Positions 26,791 through 33,991 of a DNA stretch of 64,000 nt are shown here, piece by piece. The stretch is from Sphingobacteriaceae bacterium. GTDB lineage: Bacteria > Bacteroidota > Bacteroidia > UBA7662. The stretch lies in assembly GCA_013824115.1 (NCBI GenBank), contig PNNG01000017.1:1-64000 (forward strand). Reading direction: 5' to 3'. The translations under genes were made by a program, and so were the position numbers. Position 1 is the stretch's first letter. Every line of letters starts with the position of its first letter. Under the pieces are notes generated by a model, which saw only the letters and a list, made by a program, of their open reading frames with translations, was not told the origin of the DNA and ran no database searches.

Positions 26791-27744
26791 ATGGATATTC
26801 AACCCGACATCCTTGAAAAGCTGAAGCGCCTCGAAGAGAAGTATGCTGCCATGGGGCAAGACATGTCGTCGTACCTCGAAGGCCTCATCTACACCGATTA
26901 CCTGCCCTATTGGAGCTATGTGCATTTGGATGTATTGCTGAATTTGCAGCATCCACGTACCGATTTGCCCGACGAAAAAATCTTCATTGTTTACCATCAG
27001 ATTACCGAGTTGTATTTCAACTTGGTGCTACATGAGATGGAGCAGATAGGGGAGACGGTTGAGCCGGCTGCCGACTGGGTTTTACAACGTGTGACCCGCA
27101 TTAATCGCTATTTCGATGCGCTCAAAACCTCCTTTGCCATCATGGTAGATGGTATGGAAAAGGAGCAGTTTCTCAAATTCCGCATGGCTTTATTGCCTGC
27201 ATCGGGCTTCCAAAGTGCGCAGTACCGCAAGATTGAGATTTGTGCGACTGATTTTGTGAACTTGGTTGACAAGGACCACCGCCGGCCCGAGGTATTGAAT
27301 GCGCCTGTTGCCGAGCAATTTGAATTTATTTATTGGAAAAAAGGAGCCACAGAGCTCAGTACCGGACGCAAAACCCTTACGCTCATTCAGTTTGAGCAGA
27401 AATATGTTCAGGAGTTGGTTCGCCTGGCCGAAAAGCAAAATACCCGCAATTTGTATGCGGTATACCGCCGCTTGCCCGAGGGAGATACCAAAACGAAAGT
27501 AGCCGATCAGTTGCGCGCCTTCGATGTACATGTAAACGTCAACTGGCCTTTGGTGCACTACAAATCGGCTGTGCGTTATTTGCAACGCCGTCCCGAAGAC
27601 ATTGCCGCCACCGGTGGAACCAACTGGCAGAAATACCTGCCTCCGCGTTTCCAGAAGCGCATTTTTTATCCCGAACTCTGGTCGGCCGAAGAAATAGAAA
27701 ACTGGGGCAAAGGCTGGGTAGAAGAAACCCTGCTGGGACAATGA
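26791..27744 (+). CDS. kynA: Tryptophan 2,3-dioxygenase family protein
   Basis: A 317-residue heme dioxygenase that should oxidise L-tryptophan to N-formylkynurenine, the first step of the kynurenine pathway. Motifs: FIVYHQITELYFNLVLHEM (family HQxxELxF helix), PASGFQSAQYRKIE (GFQSxxxR, substrate carboxylate Arg), and WPLVHYKSAVRYLQRRPEDIAATGGTNWQKYL, where the His is the likely proximal heme ligand and TGG(T/S) the substrate loop. The start at 26791 was chosen over an in-frame upstream codon inside the promoter. It overlaps the WYL regulator by 4 nt. Confidence 0.88.
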   Translation: MDIQPDILEKLKRLEEKYAAMGQDMSSYLEGLIYTDYLPYWSYVHLDVLLNLQHPRTDLPDEKIFIVYHQITELYFNLVLHEMEQIGETVEPAADWVLQRVTRINRYFDALKTSFAIMVDGMEKEQFLKFRMALLPASGFQSAQYRKIEICATDFVNLVDKDHRRPEVLNAPVAEQFEFIYWKKGATELSTGRKTLTLIQFEQKYVQELVRLAEKQNTRNLYAVYRRLPEGDTKTKVADQLRAFDVHVNVNWPLVHYKSAVRYLQRRPEDIAATGGTNWQKYLPPRFQKRIFYPELWSAEEIENWGKGWVEETLLGQ

Positions 27745-28637
27745 AAGACCCCGGCAAGCTGCTGAGGCTGTTCCGCGAAATGAACCTGTTGGCCAGCAGC
27801 AAGCGCGGTTATACGGTGCACGAGCTGGCCGATAAGGTGGGGGTGAGTTACCGTACGGTATACCGCGACCTGCGCATTTTTGAAGAAACGGGTTTCGAAA
27901 TCATACAGCATCCTCAAAGCAAGCGGGTACGTTTGGCCCATGCTACTGAGGTAAGCGATAAGATGAGCTTCAGTAAAAACGAAGCCGAAGTGCTCGAACA
28001 AGTATTGGTAGCCCTGCCCGAAGGTCCGGTGAAGCAGCTACTTTACGACAAAATACATGCGCTCAGCGGCAATACGCAGCAGCTCAAAAGCTTGCAGCGG
28101 CAGCAAACGGCCCATAATTTTCAGCTGTTGGCTCAGGCCATGCGCGAGAGGAAGCAAGCCATACTGGTAGATTACAATTCGCCCAGCTCGCAAAGCGTGA
28201 GTAACCGCTTGGTAGAGCCTTTTGGCTTTAGCGATAATATGGATACAGTGTTTTGCTTTGAACCGGTGAGTCGCAAGAACAAATCGTTTAAACTCGAGCG
28301 TATCGGACAAGTGCGGTTAGAGCAAATAGCCTGGCAGTTCGATTACCTGCACGAAACCCGCCAAACCGATATTTTCGGCATGCCTTTGGGCGACGATGCC
28401 CAAACCGTGCATTTGGTTTTGGGTCGGTTAAGTGCCAACCTGCTCCGCGAAGAGCACCCAGCCGCCTTGCCTTACTTGGCTGCTTTGCCTAACGGCAAAC
28501 ACGAACTCAAGCTGCGGGTGGCCGATTTCCGCGGTATCGGTCGTTTTGTGATGGGCTTGATTGACGATGTGGAGGTGCTGGGCACGCCTGAATTTGTGGC
28601 TTATTTGAAAGCGCTGGCGGAGCATGTGAAGGATTGA
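27741..28637 (+). CDS. WYL-domain transcriptional regulator (YafY-like)
   Basis: A 298-residue regulator. The N-terminal winged HTH (KLLRLFREMNLLASSKRGYTVHELADKVGVSYRTVYRDLRIFEETGF) is the HTH_11/DeoR-like type found with WYL domains. The central segment (about 125-210: ILVDYNSPSSQ to FKLERIGQVRLE) is WYL-like, and a C-terminal WCX-like extension (about 215-298) ends in helices. WYL domains bind ligands, often nucleic acid or nucleotides. It is translationally coupled to the tryptophan dioxygenase gene, so it may control it. The canonical W-Y-L triplet is not preserved. Confidence 0.8.
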   Translation: MKDPGKLLRLFREMNLLASSKRGYTVHELADKVGVSYRTVYRDLRIFEETGFEIIQHPQSKRVRLAHATEVSDKMSFSKNEAEVLEQVLVALPEGPVKQLLYDKIHALSGNTQQLKSLQRQQTAHNFQLLAQAMRERKQAILVDYNSPSSQSVSNRLVEPFGFSDNMDTVFCFEPVSRKNKSFKLERIGQVRLEQIAWQFDYLHETRQTDIFGMPLGDDAQTVHLVLGRLSANLLREEHPAALPYLAALPNGKHELKLRVADFRGIGRFVMGLIDDVEVLGTPEFVAYLKALAEHVKD

Positions 28638-28658
28638 ATTTGAGCAGCTGAGAATATC

Positions 28659-30203
28659 TCAGAAAAGGAGCTTTGCTTCGTTATGCTCCTTGAAAGCATT
28701 GGCCTTTTCGAGCTGTTTTTGCATGACGAGCATTTCTTCAGAATAAATCCCACCGCTAAATTGCCATGCTCTCAGTAGCATTTTTATGTAAGGACTAGGG
28801 TCGTTCTGCCTGCTAAGCCTTCTCAGCGCACTCAAATAGTCATCGCGATAAACAGTGGGAATGATAATTTTCGATTGAGCATTTTTAACCAACTCTGCAT
28901 TCATCATTACCCTAGCCAAACGCCCGTTTCCGTCGAGAAAAGGATGTACTTCACTTATCAAAAATTTAATAAAGGCAGCACGGGCAAAGGGATGTTCAAG
29001 GAGAAAGTAAAATTCTAAGCCTTTTGATAACGTGCCCTGCACCAAATTGGGCTCAACGAAAAAAGTTTCACCGGCGCGGTTGTTTTTATCTTTAAACATG
29101 CCGGGTTGTTTCGTTGGCCGAGCTTTCATTAAATGAGCATGTCTCGATTTTAAAAGCTTGAACAAATGCTCCTTATTGACAGGGGTTATTCGCATTTGGA
29201 GAGGATTACTAACCAACTGAAAAGTACCTAAGATGTCGTGAGAGTCTTCATCCCTATTGGGCAGTGGTGTATTGGTTTCAATAATGTTTTTTGCTTCTTC
29301 CAATTCAAATTCAGTGCCTTCAATGTAATTTGAAAAATAAGCTTCGAAGAATGAAAAGTGGCTGAACGCTTCTTTGGTGTTGTTTTCATCATGAATAAGG
29401 GGAAACTCCTCATTTCGCAATGCCAAAAAGAGCTTTTCAAAAAGCTGTAAACGACTGGGATCATAGGGTTCACCATAGGCCCTCGCTAAAGCCAAGCTCG
29501 ATGATAATGCTTTGTTTGGTCGTGTATTTAAAAGCGCGCCAATTATTTTGTTGAGATGCCCATATTCGGTCAGCATCTCTAATTTTTCGGCTTGTAATTT
29601 GGCTTGTTCACGCAGTTCGTTTAATGTGGCTTCGCCTTGTAAACGGATAAGAGTATCTAATTTTTCTTCAATTTCCTCTTGCCGAAGTGCTTTTGTCGCG
29701 CCGTTGACATTACGCGCATTTTGAAGGTTTTCTAGAAAGGCCCTTGCCTGGTTAGAGGCATATAATTCTCCAAAGAATTTGTGGTCAAAGACCGTTGGTT
29801 CTGGCCCTTTCAGCAGCTGAACAGTTAACCCGGGTAGTTTGATTTTTTTAGAATAGCCATAGGTAAGGTAAATCTGATCTGTTGACGTGGGTTGGTATTC
29901 AAATGCCGAACGGTGACTAAGCAATGCCCCTGGAAAGAGTTCACTAAGGATAAGAAAGAGATTCCTTCGAATAATTGCTTTGGGATCATCGTGCAGATTC
30001 GAGCTGTATATGCGTGGAGCTATCTTTCGGATTTTACCGGATTTAGCCATGCGTGAAATAAGTAGGCTTTTACTGGTATCACTTGAGCCAAATATTACTT
30101 CAGGCAAAGGGATTTGATAATTTTTTTCCACTAAGAACCCATTTCTATTCAAATATGTAAAATATTTTCCACTAAGAGCCCGATTTACAAAAATATTTTC
30201 CAT
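28659..30203 (-). CDS. Fic-domain protein with AbiEi-like N-terminal domain
   Basis: A 514-residue protein. The C-terminal Fic domain carries the catalytic motif HPFLDGNGRLAR (about 418-430), a full HPFx(D/E)GN(G)xxR match, so it should AMPylate a protein hydroxyl with ATP. Upstream at about 288-293 is SNYIEG, matching the (S/T)xxxE(G/N) inhibitory helix of class II Fic proteins that self-inhibit. The first ~120 residues (SKSLLISRMAKSGKIRKIAPRIYSS and GALLSHRSAFEYQP) resemble the winged-helix N-terminus of AbiEi antitoxins, and a coiled region (about 165-200) links the parts. Monocistronic and AT-richer than its neighbours. Start ATG 30203; see the repeated motif over it. Confidence 0.85.
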   Translation of the reverse strand: MENIFVNRALSGKYFTYLNRNGFLVEKNYQIPLPEVIFGSSDTSKSLLISRMAKSGKIRKIAPRIYSSNLHDDPKAIIRRNLFLILSELFPGALLSHRSAFEYQPTSTDQIYLTYGYSKKIKLPGLTVQLLKGPEPTVFDHKFFGELYASNQARAFLENLQNARNVNGATKALRQEEIEEKLDTLIRLQGEATLNELREQAKLQAEKLEMLTEYGHLNKIIGALLNTRPNKALSSSLALARAYGEPYDPSRLQLFEKLFLALRNEEFPLIHDENNTKEAFSHFSFFEAYFSNYIEGTEFELEEAKNIIETNTPLPNRDEDSHDILGTFQLVSNPLQMRITPVNKEHLFKLLKSRHAHLMKARPTKQPGMFKDKNNRAGETFFVEPNLVQGTLSKGLEFYFLLEHPFARAAFIKFLISEVHPFLDGNGRLARVMMNAELVKNAQSKIIIPTVYRDDYLSALRRLSRQNDPSPYIKMLLRAWQFSGGIYSEEMLVMQKQLEKANAFKEHNEAKLLF

Positions 30204-30206
30204 TAA
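30122..30206. repeat. Thrice-repeated 13-bp motif over the fic start
   Basis: TTTTCCACTAAGA at 30122 and 30163, and TTTTCCATTAAGG at 30194 (plus-strand reading). The third copy includes the start codon. They encode similar peptides (MENIF, SGKYF, VEKNY). Could be short duplications or an operator bound by the AbiEi-like domain. Confidence 0.45.
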
Positions 30207-30320
30207 GGACGCTTTACACGGTTATCACTTTACCCAATTGACCTCAAATCTGTTCAATGTATTTTGTCATAAGATGTCACAACATGCCTGCAACTTTGAA
30301 TCAACAAAAACGCAGGAACC

Positions 30321-30461
30321 ATGAAAAAGCAAATCCGTAAAAGCCGTCCCATCTTGATTGTCGACCAAATCCTCGACTGCTTGCCCGAAGACTTCGACGC
30401 CCTCGAAGCCTATTTCAACGAAGGTGAAACCGAAGCAGAAACCATAAGGGAGGCTGCCTGA
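30321..30461 (+). CDS. Small hypothetical protein, 46 residues
   Basis: ATG at 30321, TGA at 30459-30461. The peptide is MKKQIRKSRPILIVDQILDC followed by LPEDFDALEAYFNEGETEAE and a short helix. Basic N-terminus, acidic C-terminus. The stop overlaps the next ATG (TGATG), which is good evidence for a real translated gene coupled to the HIRAN-like protein. The proximal box CAACTTTG (30291-30298) is a near match to the -7 consensus. No family recognised. Confidence 0.55.
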   Translation: MKKQIRKSRPILIVDQILDCLPEDFDALEAYFNEGETEAETIREAA

Positions 30462-30814
30462 TGCTACAGTCGGCCTCCCTCTCACTCGCCTGGCCTTGGT
30501 CGTTTTTTGCACCACAGCCAGTAGTACGAAATCAAATTTTGCTGCTCGACACCCATTTGGTACGCCGCACCGGCAAAGCCATCTCATTCGATGCCCGTAA
30601 AGCGGTAAAGCTCCGTTTCGATTACGACCGCGCATTGCAACTGGCCAATGTATGCGTATACCAAGGCATGCACTGCTTGGGTTATGTGCCATTGCCAGAA
30701 GCACAGCAGCTGTTTGCCTGGCAAAAAGCCGGCGAAAGCTTCAGCATCCGCTTGTTGGCCATGGACGATGAAATGGGTAGGTGCAGTTTGCGGTTGCGGG
30801 TAACCCGGCCTTAA
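30461..30814 (+). CDS. HIRAN-like domain protein
   Basis: A 117-residue protein translationally coupled (TGATG) to the 46-residue gene. Residues about 48-115 resemble a HIRAN domain: VKLRFDYDRALQLANVCVYQGMHCLGYVPLPEAQQLFAWQKAG, that is N/D-A-V-xVY-xxxxLGYVP-xxxxxL-xxxxG, then a closing strand CSLRLRVTRP. HIRAN domains, found on SWI2/SNF2 helicases and as stand-alone proteins, bind 3' DNA ends. Here it is stand-alone. The stop codon overlaps the convergent MFS stop in a shared TTAA. Similarity is by pattern only. Confidence 0.55.
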   Translation: MLQSASLSLAWPWSFFAPQPVVRNQILLLDTHLVRRTGKAISFDARKAVKLRFDYDRALQLANVCVYQGMHCLGYVPLPEAQQLFAWQKAGESFSIRLLAMDDEMGRCSLRLRVTRP

Positions 30815-32127
30815 GCCTCGTTTTCTACAAGCGCCTTGGGCAATTTTACCCAACGGTTAGAGAAGGCAGCAAATACCAGCAATACGGCCGCCAGTAACAA
30901 GGTATTGCGGGGATCGCTTGCCAGTACAGTATCGTAAATCTGCGGTATCAGCAGCATGCTCATGATTTGCGGAATTACGATGAACATGTTGAAAATACCC
31001 ATGTAAACCCCCATCCGGTCTTCGGGCACCGCCGCTGCCAGCATCACATAGGGCATGGCCATGATCGACGACCAGGCAATGCCCACCGGCAACATCAAAG
31101 CCACAAAGGTGTAGGCCGATTCAGCGAACCACATGCCACCAAAACCCAAAGCACCAGTGCACAACAGCAGGGCATGGGTGCTGCGCCTGCCCAATTTGCG
31201 GGCAACGTAAGGCAAGGTGAGCGAAAACAGAAAGCAAGAAGCACTAAATACCCCAAATCCGAGGTTGCCGTACTTGATGCCTTCGTCGAAACCAGGCATT
31301 CCGGCTTCCGAAGCACCATAGGCATGGCGTGCGATGGCCAAACCGTAGTATTGCCACATGAGCGGCAAGGCCATCCAGGTGAAAAACTTCACCCACCACA
31401 ATTGCTTCATGCCTGCGGGCATCTCGCGGATAGCTGTCACTACATCGCCAAAAGCGGCTGCAAGTCCGGCCTTTTGGGGAGCAGCCAATTCTTCGGCCGA
31501 TGGGGGTTCCTCGCGGGTGCTCAACACCGTAACCAGTACGGCCAGCAAAATGGTGGTGGCACCTACATAAAACGACAGCCGTACAAAAAGCGGTATGTCG
31601 GAGCCGCTCACATCCGGGCTGCTCAAAAAGCCGAGAATACCCAAGATAAAGGGCATGAGGTTGGCCAAAACCTGTCCCAAGCCTACAAACAAACTCTGTA
31701 TAGAAAAGCCCAAAGGCCGCTGGCTTTCGTCGAGTTTGTCGGCAATCAAGGCCCTGAAGGGCTCCATGGTTACGTTGGCAGCTCCATCGAGTAACCACAG
31801 CAAGGCAGCAGCATGCCACAACATACGTGAATGGGGCATCAGGACCAAAGCCAGGCTGGTGAGAATAGCGCCGATAAGAATGAAGCCGCGACGCCTTCCA
31901 AAGAAGGGATGCCAGGTTTTGTCACTCATGGCACCCACAATGGGCTGGACCAATAAACCAGTGATGGGACCCGCCAACCAGAGATAGGGTATTTGGGCTT
32001 CATCGGCACCCAAGTAGCGGTACACCGGACTCATATTGGCTTGTTGAAGTCCGAAGGCATATTGCACACCCAAAAAGCCGAAACTCATGTTCCAAATTTG
32101 CCAAAAGCTGAGTTTTTTCTTGGTCAT
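30811..32127 (-). CDS. MFS transporter of the SLC45/sucrose-proton symporter type
   Basis: A 438-residue, twelve-helix sugar transporter of the inner membrane. The loop between helices 2 and 3 reads SDKTWHPFFGRRRGFILIG, the GRRRxFI signature shared by SLC45 proteins and plant sucrose/H+ symporters. VTMEPFRALIADKLDESQRPLGFSIQSLFVGLGQ (helices 4-5) also fits. It is the last gene of a four-gene minus-strand operon (receptor, hydrolase, kinase, transporter) with 4-nt overlaps. I infer uptake of an intact disaccharide, sucrose or maltose, by proton symport. Confidence 0.85.
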   Translation of the reverse strand: MTKKKLSFWQIWNMSFGFLGVQYAFGLQQANMSPVYRYLGADEAQIPYLWLAGPITGLLVQPIVGAMSDKTWHPFFGRRRGFILIGAILTSLALVLMPHSRMLWHAAALLWLLDGAANVTMEPFRALIADKLDESQRPLGFSIQSLFVGLGQVLANLMPFILGILGFLSSPDVSGSDIPLFVRLSFYVGATTILLAVLVTVLSTREEPPSAEELAAPQKAGLAAAFGDVVTAIREMPAGMKQLWWVKFFTWMALPLMWQYYGLAIARHAYGASEAGMPGFDEGIKYGNLGFGVFSASCFLFSLTLPYVARKLGRRSTHALLLCTGALGFGGMWFAESAYTFVALMLPVGIAWSSIMAMPYVMLAAAVPEDRMGVYMGIFNMFIVIPQIMSMLLIPQIYDTVLASDPRNTLLLAAVLLVFAAFSNRWVKLPKALVENEA

Positions 32128-32771
32128 GCCGGTAGTCGTAAAATTTGAACACTGTAATCTTCAAGCACCAGCAAATGGGCTTGTTCACGCTGTTTAACAA
32201 TGAGGTTATGTTCTATCACCAGTACCTTTTCCAGAAAATCGCTTGATACTTCGCGGCCGCGCTCCTCTCGGTTTTTACGGGTTTGCTGGTAGGTACGGGT
32301 CATAAAAACGCGCAGATCGGCGGTGCCGGCAGCAAATACATAAGTGCCCTCCACCAACATTACTTGATAAGCATCGAGGGGAATCATTTCCGAAAGAATC
32401 TGGTTTTCGTGGTAGTCAACCAGCGGTTTTTCGAGTCGGGTTTGGCCTGCTAAGAAGGCTTGTTGGTGCTCGGCCAATGCATCGAGGCGAACTTCTTGAA
32501 ACCCCACCCACTCCAAATTTTCTTCTCTTTTGCGATGGTTACTTGCAGGAGGCAGGTGAAAGTAATCGTCTTGATGCAAAATGCAAGCATCTATGCCTCG
32601 TTCAAGCAGCAGCCGTTGGAGGCTTACTGCGGTAACCGATTTCCCACTGCCCGATTCACCAGCAATTTGGATGATTCTTTTTTGGCTAAAGAAATCGGCA
32701 GGCAACATATCGAGTACTTGCTTGCCTGTTTGGAGGTAAGCTGGTTTTATACCTATCACATCGCCAATCAT
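32124..32771 (-). CDS. P-loop kinase of the uridine kinase-like family
   Basis: A 215-residue P-loop NTPase. The Walker A motif IIQIAGESGSGKSVTAVSLQRLL (about 32-54) and the following ILHQDDYFHLPP are the uridine kinase/phosphoribulokinase pattern, where DDYF positions the substrate. VMLVEGTYVF is Walker B-like, and RTYQQTRKNREERGRE is the arginine-rich lid. The substrate is open. Its position between hydrolase and transporter (4-nt overlaps on both sides) suggests it phosphorylates a sugar released in this pathway rather than uridine. Confidence 0.8.
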   Translation of the reverse strand: MIGDVIGIKPAYLQTGKQVLDMLPADFFSQKRIIQIAGESGSGKSVTAVSLQRLLLERGIDACILHQDDYFHLPPASNHRKREENLEWVGFQEVRLDALAEHQQAFLAGQTRLEKPLVDYHENQILSEMIPLDAYQVMLVEGTYVFAAGTADLRVFMTRTYQQTRKNREERGREVSSDFLEKVLVIEHNLIVKQREQAHLLVLEDYSVQILRLPA

Positions 32772-33967
32772 TGGAAGTAGGTTTGGATGGTTTCGGGATT
32801 TGATTCAATAGCCAGTTGCATCAGTAGCAAAGCTGTTGCACTGTAGGTAAGTGGTGCTACACCTCCGGGCTTTCCTGAATCGGTGGCGTAATATTCGGGA
32901 AACACCCCATTTGCTTGGGTGCGTTGAAGTAATTGCACATACTGGTTAAAGAGCTGTATGGCCAGTTCTCGGTAGCCATGGGCTGCCAGTGCTAAAGCCA
33001 GCCAGCCCGTAGCAATGGGCCAGCTGCCTCCATTGTGGAAATGGTGTGGGTGGTTTTTGAATCGATGGGTGAACTGGCCAGCCAGCAGCGGCCAGTCGGT
33101 ATCGCCAGGCTGAATTACTGGCCAAAACGCAGGCACCAGTTGTATTGGCCGCTGTTTGAGGAAGGATGCTAGCTGTTGCGCTACCCCGGATGGTTGCTGG
33201 TTTATGCCGGTTAACAAAGCAAAGGCATTGCCCATGGCATCCCAACGGGTGTCGTAACCCGATGGCCCGCAAGCTGCAAAGCAGTAGGTAGGCACTGCAT
33301 TTTTAAGTCGTTGGTAAGCTTCAGGGTGGTAGCGCAAGTTGTTGGGTAAGGTGTTGAAAGTTGCCTTCGTTTTAGAAGCTATGGCATTGACTTTTGTTTG
33401 AGCATTTTCGGATGGCCAGATGGATGCCGCCAGTTGCTCTGCCCAAAGCCGCAAGGAATTGTCGTACAAGGTATGGCCATGGGTCACATATTCATCGGCC
33501 CAGTTGCCACCCAAAGGCGTATACAATAAGTCGGCATGATTAAATTCCCACGCACAAAACAGCGTACGGAGCTTGTTAACGGTAGGAGCGAATTGGGTAG
33601 CCAGGTCCTTGTCGTTTCGGTGTTTCACCAGCAGCGCTGCGCCTATGAGCCACCACAAGGAAGCATCTACCCGTCCTGCCAAGGTGCCATAACTAACTAC
33701 CGGGGTATTCCCCAAGCCCACGCTCGAAGGAATTTGGCCGTTGGGTGCTTGGTTTCGTGCTAAAATCAGCAAGGTGAGACGCAATTGTTCTACCAGCGCT
33801 TCGTCGCCAGCCATCAAGCCACATACTCCAGCCATGATGCCATCGCGTGCCCACACCCTTTGGTAATTGTCAACGGCTTTTTCGGATGCCAATATCCCTT
33901 CGGGCACAAAAGCACGTGCCAGACTGAGGCTGGCACGTGCGATCCATATTTGGGAGATGCTATTCAT
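32768..33967 (-). CDS. GH100-like (neutral invertase) or glucosidase-type (alpha/alpha)6 hydrolase
   Basis: A 399-residue cytoplasmic enzyme, no signal peptide. The segments RVWARDGIMAG, AGRVDASLWWLIGAALL, HNGGSWPIATGWLALALAAHG and VFPEYYATDSGKPGGVAPLTYSA line up with neutral/alkaline invertases of GH100 (VDSGLWW, HNGGSWP and WPEYYDG motifs). The Asp of VDASLWW and the Glu of FPEYY are the expected catalytic acids. A related amylo-alpha-1,6-glucosidase is the alternative. With a sucrose-symporter-like MFS next door, invertase is the better fit. Start ATG 33967 preferred over a TTG five codons upstream. Confidence 0.75.
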   Translation of the reverse strand: MNSISQIWIARASLSLARAFVPEGILASEKAVDNYQRVWARDGIMAGVCGLMAGDEALVEQLRLTLLILARNQAPNGQIPSSVGLGNTPVVSYGTLAGRVDASLWWLIGAALLVKHRNDKDLATQFAPTVNKLRTLFCAWEFNHADLLYTPLGGNWADEYVTHGHTLYDNSLRLWAEQLAASIWPSENAQTKVNAIASKTKATFNTLPNNLRYHPEAYQRLKNAVPTYCFAACGPSGYDTRWDAMGNAFALLTGINQQPSGVAQQLASFLKQRPIQLVPAFWPVIQPGDTDWPLLAGQFTHRFKNHPHHFHNGGSWPIATGWLALALAAHGYRELAIQLFNQYVQLLQRTQANGVFPEYYATDSGKPGGVAPLTYSATALLLMQLAIESNPETIQTYFQ

Positions 33968-33991
33968 GCGATGGCAAAACAAACATCTTGA

